Shown here: in pieces, positions 1 to 7,802 of the stretch | Layout: every line of letters starts with the position of its first letter | Position numbering within the stretch: position 1 is the first letter of the stretch | Assembly: GCA_964495885.1 (NCBI GenBank) | Contig: CAZBWO010000005.1 | Coordinates: forward strand, 62,001-126,000 | DNA: 64,000 bases | Direction: 5' to 3' | Source of the DNA: PALG01 sp964495885 | GTDB taxonomy: Bacteria; Bacteroidota; Bacteroidia; Flavobacteriales; Flavobacteriaceae | Position numbers and translations under genes: made by a program | Notes under the pieces: model-generated | What the model was told of the DNA's origin: nothing | Database searches by the model: none | Seen by the model: the letters and a program-made list of their open reading frames with translations, nothing else

Positions 1-490
1 TCACAAAGGTTTGGGGCTTTTCAACCAGTTCCACAATTTCATTCCGATCGTTCAAGTTTACCACTCCGTAGGCTTCCGGATTGGGAACTTCCTTGGTCCA
101 AATGACACTGTCTGCCTGCTTGTCCAAATCAAATTGAGCCCTAATCAAGGTGTCTGCATATGCTATCACGGCAGGACCTGAAAGAGAAGGTTCTGCACAC
201 ATAATGGCATGCCCAGTTCCTTTTGGTTCTAACTGACGATAAATGGAAGGCTTCGCCCCTAATTGGTTGGCTAATTCCTTTAAACTGATCACCACTTCCT
301 CCCCAAAAAAAGCAGGATCTCCCAAAATAAATGCAATTTCTTCAATAGGTTCTTGCAATACCTTTGCGATATCCCGAACCAATTGATGTACAATAGGTGT
401 TCCAGCAATAGGAACCAATGGTTTCGGAACAGTTAAAGTATGAGGTCTTAGCCTTGAACCACGACCTGCCATTGGGACAATAATTTTCAT
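1..490 (-). CDS. Sugar phosphate nucleotidyltransferase, C-terminus cut by the window edge
   Basis: Reading down from the ATG at 490 gives an open frame of 163 codons to the edge of the window. The N-terminus has the nucleotide-binding signature of sugar-nucleotide pyrophosphorylases, MAGRGSRLRPHTLTVPKP (GxGxRxxPxT...PKP), followed by GTPIVHQ, a GTGHAIMCAE stretch and an ADT segment where family members place the metal-binding Asp. Family members make NDP-sugars from NTP and a sugar 1-phosphate; which sugar cannot be told from this fragment. It is a different sequence from the RfbA encoded at 44036. It lies 19 bp downstream of dut, so it is probably the third gene of a dut-containing transcript. 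Partial only because of the window boundary. Confidence 0.85.
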   Translation of the reverse strand, partial: MKIIVPMAGRGSRLRPHTLTVPKPLVPIAGTPIVHQLVRDIAKVLQEPIEEIAFILGDPAFFGEEVVISLKELANQLGAKPSIYRQLEPKGTGHAIMCAEPSLSGPAVIAYADTLIRAQFDLDKQADSVIWTKEVPNPEAYGVVNLNDRNEIVELVEKPQTFV

Positions 491-509
491 TTCAACTTTT
501 TTTAAATCA

Positions 510-944
510 TTATTTTACTCCAGTACTTCCAAATCCGCCTGCGCCTCTATTCGTTTCAGAAAGGTGCTCTACGGTTTCCCACGTAGCTCGTTCATGTTTG
601 GCAATCACTAATTGGGCGATACGTTCCCCATTTTCAATGGTAAAAGATTCATTGGAAAGATTTACCAAAATAACCCCTATTTCCCCTCTATAATCAGCAT
701 CAATGGTACCAGGGGCATTTAATACTGTAATTCCTTTTTTGAAGGCTAGTCCGCTTCTGGGCCTAACTTGTGCTTCCACTCCTATGGGCAGTTCAATGAA
801 CAACCCTGTCTTAACCAAGCTTCTTTCTAAAGGCTTTAGGGTTATTGGAGTTTCAACTACCGCTCTCAAATCCATTCCAGCGGAAGCTTCGGTTTCATAA
901 TTGGGCAACGGATGCCCAGATCTATTAATAATCTTAACGGTCAT
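510..944 (-). CDS. dut: dUTP diphosphatase
   Basis: Hydrolyses dUTP to dUMP and pyrophosphate, which keeps uracil out of DNA and supplies dUMP for thymidylate synthesis. The 144-residue length is normal for the trimeric family. Conserved motifs are visible in order: AGMDLRA (motif 1, metal-binding Asp), RPRSGLA (motif 2), NAPGTIDADYRGEI (motif 3 with the catalytic Asp), GERIAQLV (motif 4) and the glycine-rich RGAGGFGSTG near the C-terminus (motif 5, closes over the phosphates). Starts at the ATG at 944, only 9 bp after the stop of the preceding gene (954-1457), so the two are probably cotranscribed. Confidence 0.97.
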   Translation of the reverse strand: MTVKIINRSGHPLPNYETEASAGMDLRAVVETPITLKPLERSLVKTGLFIELPIGVEAQVRPRSGLAFKKGITVLNAPGTIDADYRGEIGVILVNLSNESFTIENGERIAQLVIAKHERATWETVEHLSETNRGAGGFGSTGVK

Positions 945-953
945 TATAAAAGT

Positions 954-1457
954 TTATTGATCTGTATTAGGATTGTTTGTTGTTGGATATGCTAGCATCG
1001 GTTTTACTTCCACTTGGGATATTTTATAGTACTTCAGTAAGCCCTCAACCATATAACTAATGGCAATTTCATCAGCTCCCAACTCAAAAGGCAATTTTTG
1101 TGGAGGGGTGTTCTTTGCTTCTTTAGAGGGGTCTGCATCCATGATGATATCCCTATTGAGGTTATCTTTCACGTTTGCATAATAATGGGCTGGTTTGTTG
1201 GAATCCTGAATAAGTGTTTCAACTTTATTACTATAATACACATTCTTCATGATAACGCCATCTACCACATTTTCTAAAGTTATATGGATATGGGTGCCCG
1301 ATCCTCCTCCTTGCACCCCTGCAACCCACTGTTGGGTATATGCCGAAGCTATTTGAAACGGTGGATCTTTTTCAAATTGCATTTCTTTTCCTCCGGCACA
1401 ATCGCTTGTAAATAGTGCCAATATGATGATTGCAGTTATTTTTACCAATTGTTTCAT
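954..1457 (-). CDS. Small exported protein of unknown function, possible lipoprotein
   Basis: 167 residues beginning with a basic-hydrophobic signal sequence (MKQLVKITAIIILALFTSDC). A cysteine follows the hydrophobic core, but the residues before it (TSDC) are a poor lipobox because Asp sits at -1, so lipid attachment is uncertain. The body contains a Gly-rich stretch (GVQGGGSGTHIHI) and a Pro/Asn-rich C-terminus; no enzyme motif was recognised. It lies between the atp operon terminator and dut, both on the same strand. A near-match to the lineage -7 promoter element (TACCTTTA) lies about 30 bp upstream, on the far side of the terminator, so this gene probably begins a new transcript that continues into dut. 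Confidence 0.75.
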   Translation of the reverse strand: MKQLVKITAIIILALFTSDCAGGKEMQFEKDPPFQIASAYTQQWVAGVQGGGSGTHIHITLENVVDGVIMKNVYYSNKVETLIQDSNKPAHYYANVKDNLNRDIIMDADPSKEAKNTPPQKLPFELGADEIAISYMVEGLLKYYKISQVEVKPMLAYPTTNNPNTDQ

Positions 1458-1493
1458 TTTTTATTGTGTACAAAAGTCTTGCCATAAAGGTAA

Positions 1494-1522
1494 CAAAAAA
1501 ACCTCCTGTGAAAAGGAGGTTT
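1494..1522 (-). terminator. Rho-independent terminator of the atp operon
   Basis: On the minus strand, a 9-bp perfect stem (AAACCTCCT / AGGAGGTTT) with a 6-base loop is followed at once by a run of seven T. It begins about 35 bp after the atpG stop codon and before the start of the next gene, which fits an end point for the atpB-to-atpG transcript. Confidence 0.8.
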
Positions 1523-1557
1523 TGGTATAGAATATGGTCTATTCAGGATGAAAATTA

Positions 1558-2424
1558 TTATCCCGCCAAAGCTTCGGCACCTCCTACAATTTCGAGGATT
1601 TCCCCAGTAATTGCAGCTTGTCTTGCTTTGTTGTATTCCAATGTCAAATTATTCTTCAACTCTTTGGCATTATCGGTCGCTTTGTGCATGGCAGTCATTC
1701 GGGCTCCATGCTCACTAGCTACGCTATCACGCAAGGCTTTGAACAATTGGGTTTTTAAACTTTTCGGGATTAACTCTTCCACGATTTCTTCTTTGGAAGG
1801 TTCAAAAATATAATCGGTATTGCTGGTAGTTTCAGTTTCTGAAGCATTCGCCACAATCGGCAAAAATTGCTCATGCATTACGATTTGTGTTGCAGCATTT
1901 TTAAACTTATTATAAACCAACACAATCTTATCGTAACTACCATCAACGAAATATTGCATTAATTTTTCGGCAATAGCGGCGTTATTTTCAAAGGTAAGAT
2001 TATCAAAAATCTCATTGTTGTTTTCAACAACTCTTCCTGTTTTTTTAAGGATATCATTCCCTTTTTTACCAAGTGTAACAAAAGAAACTTCCAATCCTTT
2101 GTAAGTCTCTGCAGTACTTCGCTTACATTCCTTGACAACGTTACTGTTAAAGGCGCCTGCCAATCCTCTATTGGAGGTAATTGCCACAACCAATACCTTT
2201 TTAATCTCACGTTGGGTTGCGTATGGGCTACTGCTGTCCCCTTCCAAAGTGGCGCTAAGGTTCTGTAGCAAGGCGGTAAGGGTCTCAGCATAAGGCCGCA
2301 TAGCTGTAATTGCATCTTGAGCTTTTTTAAGCTTTGCTGCAGAAACCATTTTCATGGCACTGGTAATCTGCATGGTGGAACCCACCGATGAAATCCTATT
2401 CCGTATTTCCTTTAAGTTTGCCAT
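1558..2424 (-). CDS. atpG: ATP synthase F1 subunit gamma
   Basis: The gamma subunit is the rotating central stalk that couples proton flow in Fo to catalysis in the F1 head. At 288 residues it has the normal length. The N-terminal helix (LKEIRNRISSVGSTMQITSA) and the C-terminal helix (SEHGARMTAMHKATDNAKEL ending in NKARQAAITGEILEIVGGA) are the strongly conserved halves of the coiled-coil shaft, and the middle holds the less conserved Rossmann-like domain with the TSNRGLAGAFN motif. It is the last gene of the operon, 55 bp after atpA, and is followed by a clear terminator. No atpD or atpC follows. Confidence 0.98.
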   Translation of the reverse strand: MANLKEIRNRISSVGSTMQITSAMKMVSAAKLKKAQDAITAMRPYAETLTALLQNLSATLEGDSSSPYATQREIKKVLVVAITSNRGLAGAFNSNVVKECKRSTAETYKGLEVSFVTLGKKGNDILKKTGRVVENNNEIFDNLTFENNAAIAEKLMQYFVDGSYDKIVLVYNKFKNAATQIVMHEQFLPIVANASETETTSNTDYIFEPSKEEIVEELIPKSLKTQLFKALRDSVASEHGARMTAMHKATDNAKELKNNLTLEYNKARQAAITGEILEIVGGAEALAG

Positions 2425-2479
2425 GTTATATTCATTTTGGAAAAGGGTTGAAGAAGTTCCTCAACCCCCATCCGTTTTT

Positions 2480-4054
2480 TTAATATCTAGATGAAAGATC
2501 TTTTGCTACTGAAGTAAGGACATCAATAACCTCGTCTGTTAATTTACCAGACTTCAATGTATCCAACACGTCTCTATGCTTTGCATTAAGTAGCTCTAGG
2601 TAATCCCTTTCAAACTCTTTTACCTTCTCTACCGGTACATTTCGAAGTAGGTTCTTGGAACCAGCATAAATGATGGCTACCTGATCTTCTACGGTGAAAG
2701 GGTCGTTTTGAGCTTGCTTAAGGATTTCCACATTACGCTTTCCTTTTTCAATCACATTCATGGTTGCAGCATCCAAATCAGATCCAAACTTCGCAAAAGC
2801 CTCCAATTCACGGAACTGAGCTTGATCCAGCTTTAAGGTTCCTGCTACTTTCTTCATGGATTTAATCTGTGCCGAACCTCCTACACGTGATACAGAAATA
2901 CCTACGTTAATTGCAGGACGAACCCCAGAGTTGAACAAATCAGACTCCAAGAATATCTGTCCGTCTGTAATAGAAATTACATTGGTAGGAATATATGCAG
3001 AAACGTCTCCTGCTTGTGTTTCAATAATTGGAAGTGCAGTTAAGGATCCTCCTCCCTTCGCTTTTCCTTTCAATGATTCTGGAAGGTCGTTCATTTTAGC
3101 CGCAATAGCATCATCATTAATCACTTTTGCAGCACGCTCCAATAATCTTGAGTGCAAATAGAATACGTCTCCAGGATATGCTTCACGTCCTGGTGGGCGG
3201 CGTAACAAAAGAGATACCTCACGATACGCTACCGCTTGCTTTGAAAGATCATCATAAATAATCAATGCTGGACGACCCGTATCACGGAAGTACTCTCCAA
3301 TAGCTGCTCCTGCGAAAGGTGCATATACCTGCATAGGTGCTGGATCTGAAGCATTTGCCGCAACAATTGTTGTATAGGCTAGTGCTCCTTTATCTTCCAA
3401 TACTTTAGCAATGTTTGCCACTGTGGAAGCCTTTTGACCTACAGCAACATAGATACAATATACAGGCTCACCTGCATCATAGAATTCTTTTTGATTTAGG
3501 ATGGTGTCAATACAAACTGTGGTTTTCCCAGTTTGACGGTCACCAATCACCAACTCCCTTTGTCCACGACCTACAGGAATCATGGCGTCAATCGCTTTTA
3601 CACCTGTTTGTAGTGGTTCATTTACAGGCTGACGGTAAATTACCCCTGGTGCTTTACGCTCTAAAGGCATTTCAAAAAGTTCTCCATCAACAGGTCCTTT
3701 CCCATCAATAGGCTGTCCTAACGTGTTTACCACACGACCAACAATTCCCTCTCCAACATTAATGGAAGCAATTCGTTGAGTACGTTTTACGGTTGCACCT
3801 TCCTTGATTTCCTTGGAAGGACCTAAAAGTACAACACCTACATTGTCTTCCTCTAGGTTCAAAACAATACCTTCCATTCCGTTTTCGAACGCTACCAATT
3901 CCCCATATTGGGCATTAGAAAGCCCATATACACGGGCAATACCATCCCCTACGGTTAATACGGTTCCTACCTCATCCAAAGATGCGGTTGCTTCAAAACC
4001 GGAAAGTTGTTTTTTCAAGATTGCTGATACTTCAGCGGGTTTTACTTCTGCCAT
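2480..4054 (-). CDS. atpA: ATP synthase F1 subunit alpha
   Basis: Alpha is the non-catalytic nucleotide-binding subunit of the F1 hexamer. The 524-residue protein has the N-terminal beta-barrel (about 25-95), the nucleotide-binding domain with the Walker A loop GDRQTGKT at residues 171-178, the alpha/beta family signature PAINVGISVSRVGG, and the helical C-terminal domain. It follows atpH by 40 bp. Its usual partner atpD (beta) is not next to it, which is the normal arrangement in flavobacteria, where beta and epsilon are encoded elsewhere. Confidence 0.98.
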   Translation of the reverse strand: MAEVKPAEVSAILKKQLSGFEATASLDEVGTVLTVGDGIARVYGLSNAQYGELVAFENGMEGIVLNLEEDNVGVVLLGPSKEIKEGATVKRTQRIASINVGEGIVGRVVNTLGQPIDGKGPVDGELFEMPLERKAPGVIYRQPVNEPLQTGVKAIDAMIPVGRGQRELVIGDRQTGKTTVCIDTILNQKEFYDAGEPVYCIYVAVGQKASTVANIAKVLEDKGALAYTTIVAANASDPAPMQVYAPFAGAAIGEYFRDTGRPALIIYDDLSKQAVAYREVSLLLRRPPGREAYPGDVFYLHSRLLERAAKVINDDAIAAKMNDLPESLKGKAKGGGSLTALPIIETQAGDVSAYIPTNVISITDGQIFLESDLFNSGVRPAINVGISVSRVGGSAQIKSMKKVAGTLKLDQAQFRELEAFAKFGSDLDAATMNVIEKGKRNVEILKQAQNDPFTVEDQVAIIYAGSKNLLRNVPVEKVKEFERDYLELLNAKHRDVLDTLKSGKLTDEVIDVLTSVAKDLSSRY

Positions 4055-4094
4055 TTTTCTAAGTATCTAAATTCGACCTATTGGGTCTATGGTT

Positions 4095-4631
4095 TTATAA
4101 ACTTTTACTGAATTCTCTTTTTAAATTTCCTAATTGATTGGCAATACTTGCGTTGTATTGCGAATCTCCTATGCGAAGGATAAATCCTCCAATAATGCTT
4201 TCATCAACTTCATTTTCAAGCGTTACTTGCTTGCTTCCGGTAAGCTCTTCTACTTTTTGAAGTACTTCCTTTTCCAATGCAGCCGAAATAGGAATTGCCG
4301 TTGTTACTTTTGCAATTTGAACTCCCTGAGCTTCATTGTATAGCTGCAGGTAGCTTTCTGCAATATTTCCAAGTATGTCTGTCCTTTGGTTATTGGAAAG
4401 CACCTGAATCAAGCTTTTCACCTTGTCACCTTGCTCACTGAAAATTGCCAACAAAGCAGCTTTTTTATCTTCGGTGGTGATCACAGGACTTTTTAAAACA
4501 CTACGCAATTCCTTGCTAGCAGACAAGGTGTCCTTTACGGTTTCCATATCTGCATAAACAGCTCCAGCATCATTTCCAGCTTCCTGTAATAATGCTTTGG
4601 CGTATCGTATGGCGGCTCTATTCCCGTTCAT
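4095..4631 (-). CDS. atpH: ATP synthase F1 subunit delta
   Basis: Delta (OSCP-type) ties the top of the F1 head to the peripheral stalk. The 178-residue protein starts with the conserved RYAKALLQEA helix of the N-terminal six-helix domain and ends with the typical EVDESIIGGFILRIGDSQYN...SIANQLGNLKREF segment that contacts the b subunit. It lies 6 bp after atpF, in the usual order F-H-A-G, consistent with tight coexpression. Confidence 0.97.
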   Translation of the reverse strand: MNGNRAAIRYAKALLQEAGNDAGAVYADMETVKDTLSASKELRSVLKSPVITTEDKKAALLAIFSEQGDKVKSLIQVLSNNQRTDILGNIAESYLQLYNEAQGVQIAKVTTAIPISAALEKEVLQKVEELTGSKQVTLENEVDESIIGGFILRIGDSQYNASIANQLGNLKREFSKSL

Positions 4632-4637
4632 GAATCC

Positions 4638-5138
4638 TTAGTTTAAGGTTGCGTCATCCAACAAATCTTCAACTAGCTTCAATTGCTTGTCTTTATTGGA
4701 AAGTTCTGCCTTTACTACTTTTTCAGCAATTTCTACAGATAGTGATGCTACCTGACTTTTTAATTCTGAAACTGCTGCCTTCTTTTCACTTTCAATAGCT
4801 GCCTGAGCTTGTGCAATCATCTTATCTGCTTCCACTTTAGCTTCAGACTTGGCATCATTGATCATTTTATTTTTGATCTCACGTGCTTCTTTTAGCATGG
4901 CATCCCTTTCAGAGCGAGCTTCCTGCAATAGTTTTTCATTGTCTGCCTGAAGGTTTTCCATTTCCCTTTTTGCCAGCTCTGCAGATTCCAATGCATTTTT
5001 AATGCCCTCTTCACGATCGTGTACTGCATTTAGGATAGGCTTCCAAGCATACTTCCGAAGCAAGAAAAGCAACAGCAAAAACAATACGATTTGCCAAATA
5101 AAGAGACCAAATGAAAAGTCGTTAATTAATTTTTCCAT
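4638..5138 (-). CDS. atpF: ATP synthase Fo subunit b
   Basis: Subunit b forms the peripheral stalk. The 166 residues show one N-terminal transmembrane helix (about 8-27, LFIWQIVLFLLLLFLLRK), then an unbroken, highly charged helix rich in Glu, Lys and Ala running to the C-terminus, where it binds delta. A single b gene is present, so the stalk is presumably a homodimer. It is preceded by a 109-bp gap carrying a strong hairpin that separates it from atpE. Confidence 0.97.
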   Translation of the reverse strand: MEKLINDFSFGLFIWQIVLFLLLLFLLRKYAWKPILNAVHDREEGIKNALESAELAKREMENLQADNEKLLQEARSERDAMLKEAREIKNKMINDAKSEAKVEADKMIAQAQAAIESEKKAAVSELKSQVASLSVEIAEKVVKAELSNKDKQLKLVEDLLDDATLN

Positions 5139-5196
5139 GTGTTATTCCTTAAGCACCCCACAGGGGATAATTGCTATTTTAGTGTTTAATTTTTTA

Positions 5197-5235
5197 AAGT
5201 ACACCCTTGCAACCAACCGTTGCAACGGTGTACTT
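5197..5235 (-). promoter_or_regulatory. Long intercistronic hairpin between atpE and atpF
   Basis: A 9-bp stem (AAGTACACC / GGTGTACTT), one C-C mismatch, a further 7-bp stem (TTGCAAC / GTTGCAA) and a 5-base loop form an almost perfect 39-base hairpin. It lies 12 bp after the atpE stop codon in the direction of transcription. It is not followed by a clean T run (the sequence after it is TTTAAAAAATT), so it is better read as a partial attenuator or 3'-end stabiliser than as a full terminator. The structure is seen directly; the role is inferred. Confidence 0.6.
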
Positions 5236-5247
5236 ATTTTTTTTTGA

Positions 5248-5439
5248 TTATCCCGCGAAAATTGCGGCAAAACCAATTCCTTCAATAAGCGCCGCTGCAA
5301 TCAACATCGCTGTTTGAATCTTTCCGTAAGCTTCAGGTTGACGGGCAATAGCTTCCATTGCCTTTCCACCGATCATACCAATACCAATACCAGCACCGAT
5401 AACCGCTAGACCTGCTCCTACAATAGTTGGGATTTCCAT
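5248..5439 (-). CDS. atpE: ATP synthase Fo subunit c
   Basis: Subunit c is the small hairpin protein that forms the rotating membrane ring. It is 63 residues, short but normal for flavobacteria. Helix 1 has the glycine-packing repeat GAGIGIGMIGG, the polar loop is ARQPE, and helix 2 carries the ion-binding carboxylate in AALIEGIGF. The Gln usually found in helix 1 of sodium-binding rings is absent, which suggests proton use (inference). It lies between atpB and the intercistronic hairpin. Confidence 0.97.
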   Translation of the reverse strand: MEIPTIVGAGLAVIGAGIGIGMIGGKAMEAIARQPEAYGKIQTAMLIAAALIEGIGFAAIFAG

Positions 5440-5472
5440 AACTACTTCTATTTAAAATTAAACATTACTAAA

Positions 5473-6609
5473 CTATAAATGTTGTATTTCGCCATCGTGC
5501 TCCTCAGCATGGTCATGCGTCTCACTTGCAAATCCGAAATACAACGCAGCCAACATCGTAAAGATATATGCCTGCAACAGTGCCACCAAGACTTCAATTA
5601 ATGAAATCGCAAATGACAATCCAAAAGAGAGTGGGCCTCCCACCCAACTTTTGAAGATATAAATCAATCCTATCAAACTCATTAGTACCACGTGCCCTGC
5701 GGTCATGTTCGCATACAAACGGATTAAGAGGGCAAATGGCTTAATGAACATTCCCAAAATCTCAATGGGAACCAAAATGATATAAATAAAAATCTTACCA
5801 ATCCATGGCATTCCGTCGCCTAACGGATCAAAAATGTGTTTCCAATAATCCTTTGTTCCAGTGAAGTTGGTCAAAAGAAAAACTAAAATTGCCAAGGCGG
5901 TTGTTACGGCAATATTACCGGTAACATTCACTCCAAGTGGAGTTAACCCAAACATGTTCAAAAACCAAATGAAAAAGAAAATGGTTAATAGAAAGGGCAT
6001 GTACTTCTTGTACTTTGCTTCCCCAATGTTTGCAATGGCAATCTCGTCACGAACATACAATACGATTGGCTCGAAAAAGCGTCCAATTCCTTTTGGGATA
6101 CTATTGTTTTTCTGATAGCTTTTTGCCAAACTTCGGAACAACCAGATAAGCAACAACCCAGTTACCAACATCATCACAACACTTTTGGTGATGGATAAAT
6201 CTAAAGGACGTACATTGGTTGGATGGTCGCCGTGGTGCTCATCATAGTTAAGTGTCCCCTCAGCATCTGTTTTGTATATTTTGCTGTGGTATAAACGATA
6301 GTAATTACCGCCAGATTCAACTACCTCTTCCCCATGATGGAATTTCCCAGAAGAAAATATCTGAAGCCCGTTATCTATAAGAATCACCGGCAACGGAAAT
6401 CCAACATGATGCATTTCACCTTCATCATCAGTATAACTGTAAATATTAAAGTCGTGGGAATCTTTAAGGTGGTGATCAATAAACTCCTTTACTTCCTGTT
6501 TTCTATCGGCTGGGGTTTCCTTTGTTTCTTCGCTTGCATTTGCACTTGAAATTGTGAGTAATGACAACACGAAGATGAAGAGTAATTTTCCTATGGTTTT
6601 TCTTTGCAT
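5473..6609 (-). CDS. atpB: ATP synthase Fo subunit a, with a long exported N-terminal extension
   Basis: Subunit a provides the proton half-channels facing the c ring. At 378 residues it is about 100 longer than the E. coli protein: residues 1-25 are a signal-like hydrophobic segment ending in ANA, and residues about 26-130 are a charged, His-rich region, as is typical for Bacteroidetes. The membrane core follows, with the essential arginine in FALLIRLYANMTAGH and the conserved LLQAYIFTMLAALYF helix near the end. The C-terminus is again His/Glu-rich. It has its own strong upstream promoter (6644-6673) and begins the structural atp genes. Confidence 0.97.
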   Translation of the reverse strand: MQRKTIGKLLFIFVLSLLTISSANASEETKETPADRKQEVKEFIDHHLKDSHDFNIYSYTDDEGEMHHVGFPLPVILIDNGLQIFSSGKFHHGEEVVESGGNYYRLYHSKIYKTDAEGTLNYDEHHGDHPTNVRPLDLSITKSVVMMLVTGLLLIWLFRSLAKSYQKNNSIPKGIGRFFEPIVLYVRDEIAIANIGEAKYKKYMPFLLTIFFFIWFLNMFGLTPLGVNVTGNIAVTTALAILVFLLTNFTGTKDYWKHIFDPLGDGMPWIGKIFIYIILVPIEILGMFIKPFALLIRLYANMTAGHVVLMSLIGLIYIFKSWVGGPLSFGLSFAISLIEVLVALLQAYIFTMLAALYFGFASETHDHAEEHDGEIQHL

Positions 6610-6643
6610 ACCGAACTGTAAATAAAGTCCTTAAAAATCGCTG

Positions 6644-6673
6644 CAAAAATACAGCTTCTACTTAGAAACCAAA
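6644..6673 (-). promoter_or_regulatory. Promoter in front of atpB
   Basis: On the minus strand, TTTG is separated by 18 bp from TATTTTTG, an excellent match to the Bacteroidetes/Flavobacterium vegetative promoter (TTG, 17-23 bp, TAnnTTTG). The predicted start of transcription is near 6639, giving a leader of about 30 bases before the atpB ATG at 6609. It would let the ATPase genes be transcribed independently of the upstream porW-bactofilin-atpZ genes. Confidence 0.65.
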
Positions 6674-6681
6674 AAGAAAAA

Positions 6682-7101
6682 TCAACTATTTTTTTTAGGG
6701 TCGTTTTTGCTCTTAAAAGTGGCTTGGTTAAGTTGTTTGGAAAGGTATGCTACCTCCAAGATTAAACAAAGGCTGTAAGGAACGAAAAAGGTAATAAATT
6801 CAATGGTTTCCATCTCTCCATTAGCTTTATAGGAAGGATAAAATACCAGAAAAAATACAAGGAATTTCAATCCGCTTCCTGCAATAAAAACAAATCCGGC
6901 TTGCGCCGATTCTGCCTTGATGCTTCGCTCCACCATTAAAAGCACCAATACCGCAAGAGCATAATTCACCAAATAGGTCCAGACAATTTTGTGTTCAAAA
7001 AGTGGTTTTTCAAAAAGATGTAATAAGAGAAGATGTGCTCCAAATACCAATCCCAAAGCCAACAATAAAATGCCAGAAAATTTACTGATTTTTCGATTCA
7101 T
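6682..7101 (-). CDS. DUF6168-type membrane protein
   Basis: About 139 residues starting at MNRKISKFSG. A longer frame extends up to 7179 but would overlap atpZ by 74 bases and adds an unlikely N-terminus, so the ATG at 7101 was chosen; it lies 4 bp after the atpZ stop. Four hydrophobic segments are visible (SGILLLALGLVFGAHLLLLH, VNYALAVLVLLMVE, GSGLKFLVFFLVFYPS, FVPYSLCLILEVAYL), which is the topology of AtpI-like proteins. The position between atpZ and atpB is that of AtpI in other bacteria, so a role in assembling the c ring is possible but is an inference from position and topology. Confidence 0.8.
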   Translation of the reverse strand: MNRKISKFSGILLLALGLVFGAHLLLLHLFEKPLFEHKIVWTYLVNYALAVLVLLMVERSIKAESAQAGFVFIAGSGLKFLVFFLVFYPSYKANGEMETIEFITFFVPYSLCLILEVAYLSKQLNQATFKSKNDPKKNS

Positions 7102-7105
7102 CCCA

Positions 7106-7321
7106 CTATGAATTGAGTCTTTTGGTTTGCTGCAAAACCAGAAAAAGTGAAATGAAAACACCAGCCAGGGTACAAACAATTAGATAAGTCTTTCCACCTT
7201 CAGTATAGTGGGCGTCCAACCATTTGCCAAGTTGGACAAAAAGATAAATGATTACCCCCATTTGGATTGCAATCCCAGAGAGGATGGCCCATCGTCTAAT
7301 TGGGTTTTCTTTACGGCCCAT
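7106..7321 (-). CDS. atpZ: AtpZ/AtpI family protein
   Basis: A 71-residue protein with two transmembrane segments (about 11-32 and 44-62) separated by a short loop LGKWLDAHY, the pattern of the AtpZ/AtpI family found at the head of F-ATPase operons. Family members have been linked to c-ring assembly and to magnesium or calcium transport. It lies 10 bp after the bactofilin gene and 4 bp before the DUF6168 gene, so all are probably on one transcript. Confidence 0.85.
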   Translation of the reverse strand: MGRKENPIRRWAILSGIAIQMGVIIYLFVQLGKWLDAHYTEGGKTYLIVCTLAGVFISLFLVLQQTKRLNS

Positions 7322-7331
7322 TGTTGGGTAC

Positions 7332-7796
7332 TTATAATCCTTCTGGAGGAACTTCTGTAGAGGCGTTCTTCTTTACCCTATTTTGGCGGTCGTATGGATT
7401 ATTGGAAGGCTCTGTTTTAGATTCGGGTTGCAGCTTCTTGGCCCCTTGCATTGAACAAGTTGCATTAAAAGTAGCCCCTGGTTCAACCGCAAGCTTCCCA
7501 ACAATCACTTCCCCTTCAATATGTGCAGTAGACTTAAGCGTGAGAGTTCCTGAGACTTCCAGCTTCCCTTCAAAATGGCCCTCAATATCTGCGTGTTCGC
7601 AAATAAGCTTTCCATTGATTGAACCAGACTTACCAAGTACCACCTTAGAAGGTTTACTAATGTTTCCTTCCACCTTGCCGTCTATTCTGAAAAAGCCTTC
7701 GGAAACAATATCTCCTTTAAGGGTTGTCCCTTCGTTAATTCTATTTTGACTTGAACTAGGCTCCATGGATTTTTTTTCTTTTTTATCTGAAAACAT
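7332..7796 (-). CDS. Bactofilin (polymer-forming cytoskeletal protein)
   Basis: 154 residues. A short charged, disordered N-terminus (about 1-20) leads into a beta-helical bactofilin domain (about 20-120), visible as regularly spaced Gly and Val/Ile: GDIVSEGFFRIDGKVEGNIS, VVLGKSGSINGKL, ADIEGHFEGKLEVSGTLTL, AHIEGEVIVGKLAVEPGATF. Bactofilins self-assemble without nucleotide into filaments that scaffold cell-envelope processes. The C-terminus is low complexity. It lies between porW and the atp genes, 6 bp from porW. Confidence 0.93.
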   Translation of the reverse strand: MFSDKKEKKSMEPSSSQNRINEGTTLKGDIVSEGFFRIDGKVEGNISKPSKVVLGKSGSINGKLICEHADIEGHFEGKLEVSGTLTLKSTAHIEGEVIVGKLAVEPGATFNATCSMQGAKKLQPESKTEPSNNPYDRQNRVKKNASTEVPPEGL

Positions 7797-7802
7797 GTGT
7801 TG

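Noticed and set aside
3415..3711. 98-codon plus-strand open frame inside atpA
   Set aside because: Antisense shadow of a highly conserved gene.
7102..7179. Upstream extension of the DUF6168 frame
   Set aside because: Would overlap atpZ by 74 bases and adds a Trp/Phe-rich stretch unlike the family; the ATG at 7101 is better.
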